This document shows, one piece after another, positions 52,278-60,599 of a stretch of DNA of 64,000 bases. The DNA is taken from contig CAYVUR010000001.1 of NCBI GenBank assembly GCA_964455185.1, forward strand, positions 5,719 through 69,718, in the 5' to 3' direction. The translations under genes and the position numbers were made by a program. Source of the DNA: CAISTG01 sp964455185 (GTDB lineage Bacteria > Patescibacteriota > Patescibacteriia > 2-01-FULL-39-33). The notes below the pieces were generated by a model. It made no database searches, had not been told where the DNA came from, and saw nothing but the letters and a program-made list of their open reading frames with translations. The stretch's first letter is position 1, and every line of letters begins with the position of its first letter.

Positions 52278-54200
52278 ATGTTTAATCCTCAAGAAATAGA
52301 AAAAAATAATCAGTCACAACAAACTTTTGGTTATACTCCTCCACCACCTCTTAAAGGTGCTCAGAGATTAGCTGTAGAAACTAAAGAACTTGCTTTATCC
52401 AAAGAAGCTTTGGAAGAAGAAAAAATTTATCGCCGAGGAGTAGTTTCGGTTAGAGATTTAATAGCTCCCTCAGCCTTAGAAGTTAATCCTAATTATATTA
52501 AGTTGGGGGAACTTTTTGTTCGTACTATTTTTGTTTATGAATATCCTAGATATATTGCCGTAGGTTGGTTTGCTCCCATAATTAATATGGATATTACCGC
52601 AGATATTGCTATGTTTTTTTATCCAGTTAAGGCCGCGGTGATACTTAAACAGCTTAAGAAAAAGGTAGGTGTTTTAGAAGCAGGAATTATTTCTGCCGCT
52701 GAAAAAGGTGCGCCACGTGATCCTTTAGCAGAAACAGCGCTTAGAGACATGGAAAAATTACGTGATGACTTAACTCAAGGAATAGAACATTTTTTTCAGA
52801 TTTCTCTTTATGTAACTATTTATGCTAAGACTCTTGAAGAATTAGATAGAACTTCTGAAAGAATAGAAAATTTTTTTGGTTCAACGCTTATTTATTCAAG
52901 ACGTGTTTTTTATCAAGCGGAACAAGGATTTAATTCTACTTTACCGATTGCATTAGATGAAATGCAAGTTTTTATTAATATGAATTCTTCTCCAGCGGCG
53001 TCAGCTTTTCCTTTTGTTTCATCAGATCTTACTTCTGATCATGGAATTCTTTATGGGATTAATCGTCATAATAATAGTTTAATATTATTTGATAGATTTT
53101 CTTTACAAAATGCTAACGCAGTGGTTTTTGCTACTTCTGGAGCTGGTAAATCTTATGCAATAAAACTTGAAGTGTTACGTAGTTTAATGATGGGAACAGA
53201 AGTGATAATTATTGATCCAGAACGTGAATATAATCATCTTTGTCAAGCTGTAGGAGGTACTTATATTGATATTTCACTTAATTCAGAAGGTAAGATTAAT
53301 CCTTTTGATTTACCGCGTGCTGTTGGTGAAGATGCTAAAGCCGGAGATATTATTAGAAACGCAGTCATTACGGTTAAAGGTTTAGTTAGATTAATGATTG
53401 GAAACGTTACTCCTGAAGAAGATTCAATTATTGATCGAGCGCTTTTAGAAACTTATGCTAAAAAAGATATAACTCCTGATGCTGATTTACGTTACGTTGA
53501 ACCGCCGATTATGCAAGATTTTCAAGATATACTAGAAGGCATGGAGGGCGGAGAAAATATTGTTTTACGTTTAAAAAAATATACCGAAGGGACTTTTGCT
53601 GGCTTACTTAATAATCCAACTAATGTTAAACTTGATAATCAATTAGTAGTATTTTCTGTTCGAGATTTAGAAGATGAACTTAAACCGTTAGCTATTTATA
53701 CTATCGTTAATTATATTTGGAATATAGTTAGAAGCGAACTTAAGAAAAGAATTTTAGTAGTTGATGAAGCTTGGTGGTTAATGCAACGAGAAGATTCAGC
53801 TAAATTTATTTTTGCTTTAGTTAAACGTTGCCGTAAATATTATTTAGGAGTTACCACAATTACCCAAGATGTTAATGATTTTCTTACTTCTTCTTATGGA
53901 CAGGCGATAGTTAATAATTCTTCAATACAATTATTGTTAAAGCAGTCACCGGCTGCAATTGATTTAGTTAAAAAAACTTTTTTACTTACTGAAGGAGAAA
54001 AGTATTTATTATTAGAATGCGGTGTTGGTGAAGGAATTTTTTTTGCTGGAGCTAAACATGTAGCGATTAAAATTGTTGCTTCTTATTCTGAAGATCAACT
54101 TATTACTTCTGATCCGCGCCAATTATTAGAAATAGAGCGAGCTAAAAAAGAATTTGCTGAAGCTATGATGCAAGAAGAAAATATGCCTAAAAAAGAATAA
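52278..54200 (+). CDS. VirB4-family T4SS ATPase
   Basis: 640 residues, the energy source of the machine. Walker A is ATSGAGKSYAIKLEVLRS near residues 285-302, followed by EVIIIDPEREYNHLCQAVGG, and Walker B is RILVVDEAWWLMQRED near 490. The TraC-type motif QDVNDFLTSSYGQAIVNNSS follows. The N-terminal 200 residues lack the full VirB4 N-domain, which the preceding gene may supply. No VirD4 coupling ATPase, relaxase or VirB11 is present in the window. Confidence 0.93.
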   Translation: MFNPQEIEKNNQSQQTFGYTPPPPLKGAQRLAVETKELALSKEALEEEKIYRRGVVSVRDLIAPSALEVNPNYIKLGELFVRTIFVYEYPRYIAVGWFAPIINMDITADIAMFFYPVKAAVILKQLKKKVGVLEAGIISAAEKGAPRDPLAETALRDMEKLRDDLTQGIEHFFQISLYVTIYAKTLEELDRTSERIENFFGSTLIYSRRVFYQAEQGFNSTLPIALDEMQVFINMNSSPAASAFPFVSSDLTSDHGILYGINRHNNSLILFDRFSLQNANAVVFATSGAGKSYAIKLEVLRSLMMGTEVIIIDPEREYNHLCQAVGGTYIDISLNSEGKINPFDLPRAVGEDAKAGDIIRNAVITVKGLVRLMIGNVTPEEDSIIDRALLETYAKKDITPDADLRYVEPPIMQDFQDILEGMEGGENIVLRLKKYTEGTFAGLLNNPTNVKLDNQLVVFSVRDLEDELKPLAIYTIVNYIWNIVRSELKKRILVVDEAWWLMQREDSAKFIFALVKRCRKYYLGVTTITQDVNDFLTSSYGQAIVNNSSIQLLLKQSPAAIDLVKKTFLLTEGEKYLLLECGVGEGIFFAGAKHVAIKIVASYSEDQLITSDPRQLLEIERAKKEFAEAMMQEENMPKKE

Positions 54201-54213
54201 AATAAAATATTAT

Positions 54214-54798
54214 ATGTTTATGTTAGACAATAGACAAAAAATAATTATAAGTTTATTAATCAGCGTTGCTATATTAATAGTAGCTTTTTTTCTGTGGTTA
54301 TTATTTAAGCCTAAAGAAGCTCCAATAAATTTAGTACAAACTCCAACTTCAACCATTCAAATCGGACAATCAGTAGTTGAACCCGTTGTTTTAGAACCCG
54401 CTAATCCATCTAGAATAGAAAATGAAAAACAATATCCTTTAGGGTCTAAACAGGTTGCTATGATTTTCGCTGAAAGATATTCTAGTTATTCAACTGATGA
54501 ACCAATCAAAAATATTCAAGATCTTCAATCTTTAACTACGTCAGAGTTTTATTCGGCGATTATTTCTGAAGCAAAAAATAGACAATTTCCTGATATTTTT
54601 TATGGTTATTCAGCTAAAGCTCTAGCAGCTAATCTTATAGAAGTTAGCCAAACAAAAGCCAAAATAGCAGTTAATTTACAAATAGAACAAACTATAGGTG
54701 ATGGACAAAATAGTAATATTTTATATCGCACTTTAAATGTTAATTTAATTAAATTGAGAGAAGAATGGAAAGTAAATGGAGCCTCTTGGCAACAATAA
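54214..54798 (+). CDS. Small membrane-anchored protein of the T4SS cluster
   Basis: 194 residues: one N-terminal span (about 10-30, IISLLISVAILIVAFFLWLL), a Pro-rich linker and a compact outer domain (about 70-194). The arrangement of a short inside part, span and NTF2-like outer domain resembles VirB8, but I cannot show it from motifs (YPLGSKQVAMIFAERYSSYS is the best stretch). It follows the ATPase by 13 bases. Its last 34 bases overlap the start of comF in another frame. Confidence 0.55.
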   Translation: MFMLDNRQKIIISLLISVAILIVAFFLWLLFKPKEAPINLVQTPTSTIQIGQSVVEPVVLEPANPSRIENEKQYPLGSKQVAMIFAERYSSYSTDEPIKNIQDLQSLTTSEFYSAIISEAKNRQFPDIFYGYSAKALAANLIEVSQTKAKIAVNLQIEQTIGDGQNSNILYRTLNVNLIKLREEWKVNGASWQQ

Positions 54799-55424
54799 GT
54801 AATTATTTAATTGATTTAATTTTTCCTAAAATTTGTGTTTCCTGTGGCCAGCCAAATGAAAATTTGTGTAATTATTGTAAACAATCAGTTAACCCTGTTT
54901 TTGGGACTAAATCGGTTCCTAATATTGACCAATTAATTTTTATTTGGCGTTACGATAACCAAGTAGTAAAATCATTAATTAAATCTTTGAAATACGATTT
55001 TATTACTAGTCTTGAAAATGATTTACGATTTCTTTTTAATCAGCAAAATTATATTGAAAAAATTAGAGATTTTTGTTCTTCTGGATATTTAATACCAATT
55101 CCTTTACATAAAAAACGTGAACTTTGGCGAGGTTTTAATCAGTCAGTAATAATAGCTCAAATTATTTCAGAAATAACTTGTTTACCAGTAAAAGATAATT
55201 TAATTAAAAGAATAATATTTACTAAACAGCAAGCTCATTTAGAACTGAATGATAGATTATTAAATTTAAAAAATGTTTTTTTAGCAACTAAATGCTCAAC
55301 TATTGATAAGACAGCGATATTAATTGATGATGTTGTAACTACGGGAGCAACTTTATCAGCTGCCGCTCAAGAACTTAAAAGAAAAGGATTTTTATATGTT
55401 AAAGCTTTAGTTCTCGCTGCTTAA
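54765..55424 (+). CDS. ComF family phosphoribosyltransferase-like protein
   Basis: 219 residues. A zinc ribbon near residues 24-45 (CVSCGQPNENLCNYCKQ) is followed by a PRTase core. YLIPIPLHKKRELWRGFNQS and the PRPP loop AILIDDVVTTGATLSAA near 175-190 are the family hallmarks. ComF is needed for DNA uptake in transformation, and the family also occurs in non-competent bacteria. Translation begins inside the upstream gene, so the two are coupled. Confidence 0.93.
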   Translation: MESKWSLLATISNYLIDLIFPKICVSCGQPNENLCNYCKQSVNPVFGTKSVPNIDQLIFIWRYDNQVVKSLIKSLKYDFITSLENDLRFLFNQQNYIEKIRDFCSSGYLIPIPLHKKRELWRGFNQSVIIAQIISEITCLPVKDNLIKRIIFTKQQAHLELNDRLLNLKNVFLATKCSTIDKTAILIDDVVTTGATLSAAAQELKRKGFLYVKALVLAA

Positions 55425-55435
55425 TTTTAGAGACC

Positions 55436-55465
55436 TTTACAAAAACACTTTATTTATGCTAAAAT
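55436..55465 (+). promoter_or_regulatory. Promoter of the tRNA-Ser pair
   Basis: TTTACA, 18 bases, TAAAAT with TGC before the -10 (extended). Confidence 0.6.
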
Positions 55466-55503
55466 ATGGGGGCTATGGGTAGTTTTAAAAATTTTTAATC
55501 TTT

Positions 55504-55594
55504 GGAGAGGTGGCTGAGTGGCTGAAAGCGGCGGTTTGCTAAACCGTTGAACGTCTATTTGGGCGTTCCGGGGGTTCGAATCCCCCCTTCTCCG
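55504..55594 (+). tRNA. tRNA-Ser (GCT)
   Basis: Acceptor GGAGAGG/CTTCTCC, anticodon stem CGGTT.../AACCG around loop with GCT, long variable arm typical of Ser, T arm GGGGG-TTCGAAT-CCCCC. Discriminator G. Reads AGU/AGC. No CCA. Confidence 0.95.
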
Positions 55595-55612
55595 AATATT
55601 TTGATATATTAA

Positions 55613-55699
55613 GGAGAGGTGGCAGAGTGGTTGAATGCGTCAGTCTTGAAAACTGAAGTCCCCTTAAAAGGACCGCGAGTTCGAATCTCGCCCTCTCCG
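55613..55699 (+). tRNA. tRNA-Ser (TGA)
   Basis: Acceptor GGAGAGG/CCTCTCC, anticodon loop CTTGAAA (TGA), long variable arm, T arm GCGAG-TTCGAAT-CTCGC, discriminator G. Reads the UCN codons. 18 bases after the first tRNA-Ser, so a shared transcript. Confidence 0.95.
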
Positions 55700-55729
55700 C
55701 AAGAATTTTTTCAAAAATATAATAATTAT

Positions 55730-56227
55730 ATGTCAGAAAAAACAAACAACCCGGCTTTAACTGAAGCTTTATTTTATTGGCAACATCCGGATTATGTGGT
55801 TTATCACAAAAGTTTTAAATGGTATGCAATTTCTTTGATATTATTAGTTTTTGCTGTTATATGGACGATTATAGATGCCAATTATATGTTTGGTGTTTTC
55901 TTGGTTTTATTTTATTTAATACTTTTATTATTTGAAAATCGTCCTCCGGAAATGGTAGAATTTGCCATTACTCCAGAAGGAATTAAAAGTGGTAAAAAAT
56001 TTCATTATTATCGTGATATTGATTGTTTTTATATTATTTATCGTGCCGAAGGAATAAAAAATCTTTATTTTGAGTTTCGTAACCCTTTAAAAGGAAGATT
56101 AGTTATTCCTCTTGATGGTCAAAATGCTGTTGCTATTAGAGATTATTTGATTAGTGTTTTGCGTGAAGATTTAGAAAGAGAAGCAGAACCATTAACTGAG
56201 CAATTACGCCGTTGGTTAAAAATATAA
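55730..56227 (+). CDS. Uncharacterised two-span membrane protein with PH-like domain
   Basis: 165 residues from the ATG at 55730. The frame extends further upstream but only through tRNA-Ser. Two close hydrophobic spans lie at about 33-70 (ISLILLVFAVIWTII and FGVFLVLFYLILLLF). A beta-rich C-terminal domain follows (VEFAITPEGIKSGKKFHYYRD, then YFEFRNPLKGRLVIPLDG), resembling PH-like membrane proteins. Function unknown. It is flanked by tRNA-Ser and tRNA-Arg. Confidence 0.75.
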   Translation: MSEKTNNPALTEALFYWQHPDYVVYHKSFKWYAISLILLVFAVIWTIIDANYMFGVFLVLFYLILLLFENRPPEMVEFAITPEGIKSGKKFHYYRDIDCFYIIYRAEGIKNLYFEFRNPLKGRLVIPLDGQNAVAIRDYLISVLREDLEREAEPLTEQLRRWLKI

Positions 56228-56241
56228 TATTTTTATATTAA

Positions 56242-56314
56242 GTGCCCGTAGCTCAGGGGATAGAGCGCCAGCTTGCGGAGCTGTAGGTCGCAGGTTCAAT
56301 TCCTGCCGGGCACG
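56242..56314 (+). tRNA. tRNA-Arg (GCG)
   Basis: Acceptor GTGCCCG/CGGGCAC, D arm GCTC..GAGC, anticodon stem CCAGC/GCTGT around TTGCGGA, so the anticodon is GCG. T arm GCAGG-TTCAATT-CCTGC, discriminator G. Most bacteria use ACG (edited to ICG) for CGN arginine, so an unmodified G34 would read only CGU and CGC. No CCA. Confidence 0.93.
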
Positions 56315-56328
56315 TATTAATTTTTTTC

Positions 56329-58386
56329 ATGGCTGCTTTATCGGATAAAATCGGAGAATTAAATCCGTTTGCCAAGAAATTATCAAAAAAATTACAACGT
56401 TTAGGAATTGAGACCATAGAAGATCTCATTTTTTATTATCCTTATCGTTATGAAAATTTTTCAGTGTTATCTGAAATTTCAAAATTAACAATAGGACAAG
56501 AAGCTGTTGTTTGGGGAAGATTAGAACTTATTGCTTCACGACGTAGTTTACGTCAACGTAAATATCTTACAGAAGCAGTAATTTCTGACACTTCTGGGTC
56601 AATAAAAATAATTTGGTTTAATCAACCTTGGCTAACTAAAACACTCAAACCCGGAGATCGTTTATTGGTTTATGGAAAGATAGCGGGAGATGTTTTTAAT
56701 ATTTATTTTAATTCTCCTAATTGGCAAAAAGTTGATTTTAATAAAAAACCAGAACCCCTAGGAATTTTACCAGTTTATCCATTAACCGCCGGCATAACTT
56801 CTAAACAGATTTTTTCTTTAGTAGAAACAGCTTTAATAAAGTATAAAGAGTTTATTAAAGATTTTTTACCACAAAAGATAATTGAAGACTATAAACTTAA
56901 AGAATTGTTTTGGTCTATTAAACAAATACATAAACCTACTAATTTAGATAATTTATCTTTAGCGCAATATCGACTTTCTTTTGATGAACTTTTATTTTTA
57001 CAATTAAAATCACAATTATCACGACGAAAATTAAAAGCATTAAAAGCACCACAAATTAATTTTAATGAAGCAAAAACTAAAGAATTAGTTAATTCTTTGC
57101 CTTTTAATTTAACTGCTGATCAAAAAAAGTCAGCTTGGGAAATAATTAAAGATATTGGTAAAACTGAACCGATGAACCGATTACTTGAAGGAGATGTTGG
57201 TTCTGGTAAAACTTTAGTTGCTATAATATCTATGCATGCTACTTTTGTTGCTGGTTGGCAAACTGCTTTAATGACTCCCACAGAAATATTAGCAACCCAA
57301 CATTATCAAACAATTAGAAAGGTTTTAAAATTTTCTGGCGCCAAAATTGGTTTATTAACTGCTAACAGAAAAATTATTAATGATGTTAAGGTAAATAAAA
57401 AAGATTTTTTGCAAGCTTGTTTATTAGGTGAAATAGATATAATAATAGGAACTCATTCTTTAATACAATCAGAAATTAATTTCAAAAAATTAGCTTTAGT
57501 TATTGTTGATGAACAACATCGTTTTGGCGTTAGACAAAGACAAGAATTAAAAAATAAAGGAGAATTAACCCCTCATTTTCTATCTTTAACTGCTACGCCT
57601 ATACCTCGAACTATGGCATTAATTGCTTATGGAGATTTAGATATTTCTTTAATTAAACAACCACCTCAAGGTAGATTACCAATTATTACTAAAGTTGTTT
57701 CGCCGCAACAAAGAAATATGGCTTACGATTTTATTAATAAACAGGTAGCTCGGGGTAGACAAGTTTTTGTTATTTGTCCTTTGATTGATCCCTCTGATAA
57801 ATTAGGAGTTAAATCAGTAAAAGAAGAATATATGAAGTTAGATAAAGAAGTATTTCCTCATTTTTCAGTGGGCTTGTTACATGGCCGTTTGAAGCCTTCA
57901 GAAAAGGAACAAATAATGAATGATTTTACTGCTGGAAAAATTAAAATTTTAGTAGCAACTTCCGTAATTGAGGTTGGTGTAGACGTTCCTAATGCTACTG
58001 TTATGATGATTGAAGGAGCAGAGCGATTTGGTTTAGCTCAACTACATCAATTTCGTGGACGTGTAGGAAGAGGAAAATTTCAATCTTATTGTTTTTTATT
58101 TACCAATTCTTCAGATGAAAAAACAATTAAACGTCTTAATTTTATTGCTCATAATAATGATGGTTTTTCTTTAGCAGAATATGATTTAAAATTAAGAGGC
58201 TCAGGAAATTTATATGGCGTAGAACAATCAGGATTTATTTCCGGACTAAAATTAGCTGATATTAATAATGTAGCATTAATAAAACAAGTTTCAAACGTTG
58301 CTAAAGAGTTGATTGATAAAATAAACAATTTTCCTGAATTATTAGATAAAATAGAAAAATTAGGATTAATTGATCATTGGGAGTAA
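56329..58386 (+). CDS. recG: ATP-dependent DNA helicase RecG
   Basis: Regresses stalled forks and unwinds Holliday junctions; 685 residues. The wedge/OB domain (EISKLTIGQEAVVWGRLEL) leads into the helicase core. Walker A is LLEGDVGSGKTLVAIIS near residues 285-301, the DEQH box is LVIVDEQHRFGVRQRQEL near 390, and motif III-like TATPIPRTMALIAYGDLD and motif VI GRVGRGKFQSYCFLF follow. The C-terminal TRG-type end is present (DLKLRGSGNLYGVEQSG). It starts 15 bases after tRNA-Arg. Convergent with radA. Confidence 0.97.
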   Translation: MAALSDKIGELNPFAKKLSKKLQRLGIETIEDLIFYYPYRYENFSVLSEISKLTIGQEAVVWGRLELIASRRSLRQRKYLTEAVISDTSGSIKIIWFNQPWLTKTLKPGDRLLVYGKIAGDVFNIYFNSPNWQKVDFNKKPEPLGILPVYPLTAGITSKQIFSLVETALIKYKEFIKDFLPQKIIEDYKLKELFWSIKQIHKPTNLDNLSLAQYRLSFDELLFLQLKSQLSRRKLKALKAPQINFNEAKTKELVNSLPFNLTADQKKSAWEIIKDIGKTEPMNRLLEGDVGSGKTLVAIISMHATFVAGWQTALMTPTEILATQHYQTIRKVLKFSGAKIGLLTANRKIINDVKVNKKDFLQACLLGEIDIIIGTHSLIQSEINFKKLALVIVDEQHRFGVRQRQELKNKGELTPHFLSLTATPIPRTMALIAYGDLDISLIKQPPQGRLPIITKVVSPQQRNMAYDFINKQVARGRQVFVICPLIDPSDKLGVKSVKEEYMKLDKEVFPHFSVGLLHGRLKPSEKEQIMNDFTAGKIKILVATSVIEVGVDVPNATVMMIEGAERFGLAQLHQFRGRVGRGKFQSYCFLFTNSSDEKTIKRLNFIAHNNDGFSLAEYDLKLRGSGNLYGVEQSGFISGLKLADINNVALIKQVSNVAKELIDKINNFPELLDKIEKLGLIDHWE

Positions 58387-58396
58387 AAATATACAA

Positions 58397-59734
58397 TTAT
58401 TTTAAGATATTAATTGCTTTTTTAATATTATTTAAATTTTCAATTTTTATTTTAGATTTTGAAAAAAAGTTTTTTAATTGAGGTATTAAAGCGGAAACAA
58501 AACCCATTTTTTCTGCCTCAATTATTCTTTTTTCTAGTTGTGATACTGATCTAATTTCTCCTGATAAACCTACTTCTCCTAAGATTATAGTTTTAGCAGG
58601 TAGAGTTTTTTCTAAAAAAGCAGAAACGATAGCTAAACAAACAGCTAAATCAGCAGCAGTTTCTTTAATTTTGAAACCGCCAGCAACATTGATATAAACA
58701 TCGTAATTATTAAGATTTATTTTAGAATTTTTTGATAAAACAGCTAAAAGCATTTGTAAACGATTAAGATCAAATCCATTAGCTCGGCGTTGCGGATAGC
58801 CAAAAAAAGTTTTAGCTGTTAACGCTTGAATTTCTATAAGAAATGGTCTGCTTCCTTCTATAACTATAGTAGTGGCTATTCCGCATCTATTAATATCTAA
58901 TTCTTTATCTATAAAAGCTTGGCTAGGATTATTAATTTCTAATAGTCCTGTTGTAGACATTTCAAAAACGCCAATTTCGCCAGTTGATCCAAAACGATTT
59001 TTTACTGATCTAAGTATACGATAAAAATTATTATTATCATTTTCTAAATAGAGTACAACGTCAACTAAATGTTCTAAAGTTTTAGGTCCAGCCACATACC
59101 CATCTTTAGTAACATGTCCAATAACTAAAATTGGTATGTTTTGAGTTTTAGCTAAGCTTATTAATTTAGTTGTACAAGCAGTTATTTGTGATACACTCCC
59201 AACTGAACCAGAAACTTCTTGGGAGTAGATTGTTTGTATTGAATCTATAATTAAAAATTGAGGTTTAATTTTATTAGTTGTAGCTATTATTTTATCAATA
59301 TCAGTTTGTGCTAAAAAATTTATTTTTTTAGTATCAATTCCTAATCTAATTACTCGAGAAGCAACTTGTGAAGCAGACTCTTCTCCTGAAACATAAAGAG
59401 CATTGTTTAAGTTTTGAATTATTTGTAGAGCTAAAGTAGATTTACCAATTCCCGGATCTCCGCCAAGTAAAATAAAAGATCCTAAAACTATACCCCCACC
59501 AAGAACTCGGTCAACTTCTTTTATTTTAGTGGTTAAGCGAAAATTTTCTGTTTCAGTTAAAGAAGCTAAATTAATTGGAGTTTCTGGTGAGATTAAATTT
59601 TTAGTTTTAGGTTTTGTAGAAATAATTTCTTCATTAAGAGTTCCCCAAGAACCACATTCTAAACAGCGTCCTTGCCATTTAAGATATTGAGCGCCACATT
59701 TAGAGCAGAAAAAAATAGTTTGATTATTTTTCAT
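58397..59734 (-). CDS. radA: DNA repair protein RadA (Sms)
   Basis: Branch-migration helicase in recombination and transformation; 445 residues. The N-terminal zinc ribbon is CSKCGAQYLKWQGRCLECGS. Walker A is LLGGDPGIGKSTLALQII near residues 89-105. The RadA-specific KNRFGSTGEIGVFEM is near 240, and a Lon-protease-like C-terminal domain contains VAGGFKIKETAADLAVCLAI and GEVGLSGEIRSV. It lies 8 bases after the M15-pilin gene on the same strand, so it may share its transcript, or simply adjoin it. Confidence 0.97.
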   Translation of the reverse strand: MKNNQTIFFCSKCGAQYLKWQGRCLECGSWGTLNEEIISTKPKTKNLISPETPINLASLTETENFRLTTKIKEVDRVLGGGIVLGSFILLGGDPGIGKSTLALQIIQNLNNALYVSGEESASQVASRVIRLGIDTKKINFLAQTDIDKIIATTNKIKPQFLIIDSIQTIYSQEVSGSVGSVSQITACTTKLISLAKTQNIPILVIGHVTKDGYVAGPKTLEHLVDVVLYLENDNNNFYRILRSVKNRFGSTGEIGVFEMSTTGLLEINNPSQAFIDKELDINRCGIATTIVIEGSRPFLIEIQALTAKTFFGYPQRRANGFDLNRLQMLLAVLSKNSKINLNNYDVYINVAGGFKIKETAADLAVCLAIVSAFLEKTLPAKTIILGEVGLSGEIRSVSQLEKRIIEAEKMGFVSALIPQLKNFFSKSKIKIENLNNIKKAINILK

Positions 59735-59741
59735 GAAATTA

Positions 59742-60596
59742 TTATCCTTGATCTATGTGCCAACAATTATTTTCCGGTTTATATTCATTAATAATTCTTA
59801 TTGTTGGATAAATAGTTCCTCCTATATTAACATTATTTAAAATATATCCCGGTTGCCCTTTATATTGAAAGTCTGGAGTTTCATTGGCGATAAGATTTCC
59901 AAAATATTGATTTGTTTGCTCATTTCTAGGAAAGTCAGCCGCTGTTCCATGAGCATGTCTTGAGCCAGTATCATAAGGTCTAAAAACTGAAGTTGGATTA
60001 GCTCCAGTAGCCGAGCTTATAGTTTTAATTATTGCTTGAGTTTCTGGCGTAGCTCCAGTTAAATTTAATGGGACATTGCTATTAATATTTCCTTCATGTT
60101 CGTATTTACCAATACTTTCTTCATGTTTTTGACTCATCACATCATAATTACTCGTGACTTGAATATCTTTTATCTCTGGCATATTAATATTAGTCAAAGA
60201 AGGATTAATTAAACTAATAATTAAATAAGAACCAAAAGCTAATACTAACCCAGTAACAGCAGAAAAAATAGTATCTTGAGCATCACTAATTTGTTTAGGG
60301 TCACCTCTAGAAGCCAACCATTTAAAGCCGCCCCACATTATTATAATAGTAGCAATAATGCCAACTGTTCCCAGTAAAAGATTGTACCAAGCTTTAAAAT
60401 AATCTCCTAATAATGAACCCTTAACTTGTCCACCAGTAACATTGCCAACAGGAACATTGAGTTGAATTGAAATATCGTTATAATTGTTGTCAGTTTGGCT
60501 CTTTGATGAAGCTTTTGCTGGTGGATCTAATGCTAAAACTGTTGTAGCAGGAATTAATAAATAAAAAATAAATATTGTTAAAATTATTTTTTTCAT
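59742..60596 (-). CDS. VirB2-like pilin domain fused to M15-type peptidase
   Basis: 284 residues: a signal peptide (1-22), then a pilin-type region (37-156). That region has NYNDISIQLNVPVGNVTGGQ and two hydrophobic spans (about 73-95 and 110-130) of the VirB2/TrbC type. From about residue 180 follows a D-Ala-D-Ala carboxypeptidase-like M15 domain. The zinc ligands are visible in SRHAHGTAAD (H214, D221) and NCWHIDQG (H280), matching SxHxxGxAxD and WHx[DE]. Such enzymes cut the peptidoglycan stem. Residues 37-156 are identical to the next gene's pilin region. Probably in the envelope. The pairing of pilin and hydrolase is unusual. Confidence 0.78.
   Translation of the reverse strand: MKKIILTIFIFYLLIPATTVLALDPPAKASSKSQTDNNYNDISIQLNVPVGNVTGGQVKGSLLGDYFKAWYNLLLGTVGIIATIIIMWGGFKWLASRGDPKQISDAQDTIFSAVTGLVLAFGSYLIISLINPSLTNINMPEIKDIQVTSNYDVMSQKHEESIGKYEHEGNINSNVPLNLTGATPETQAIIKTISSATGANPTSVFRPYDTGSRHAHGTAADFPRNEQTNQYFGNLIANETPDFQYKGQPGYILNNVNIGGTIYPTIRIINEYKPENNCWHIDQG
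60129..60493. repeat. 365-bp direct repeat, copy 1
   Basis: Codes for residues 37-157 of the M15-pilin fusion and appears base-for-base identical to 61221-61585, 1092 bp downstream. The flanks differ. Confidence 0.92.
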
Positions 60597-60599
60597 ATT

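Noticed and set aside
35531..54798. Integrative conjugative element
   Set aside because: No integrase, relaxase, coupling protein or att-like repeats; base composition by eye does not differ from the flanks.
55539..55745. Frame on the minus strand over the tRNA-Ser pair, and the 5' extension of the 55730 gene on the plus strand
   Set aside because: Both are translations of tRNA sequence; the plus gene starts at its ATG 55730.
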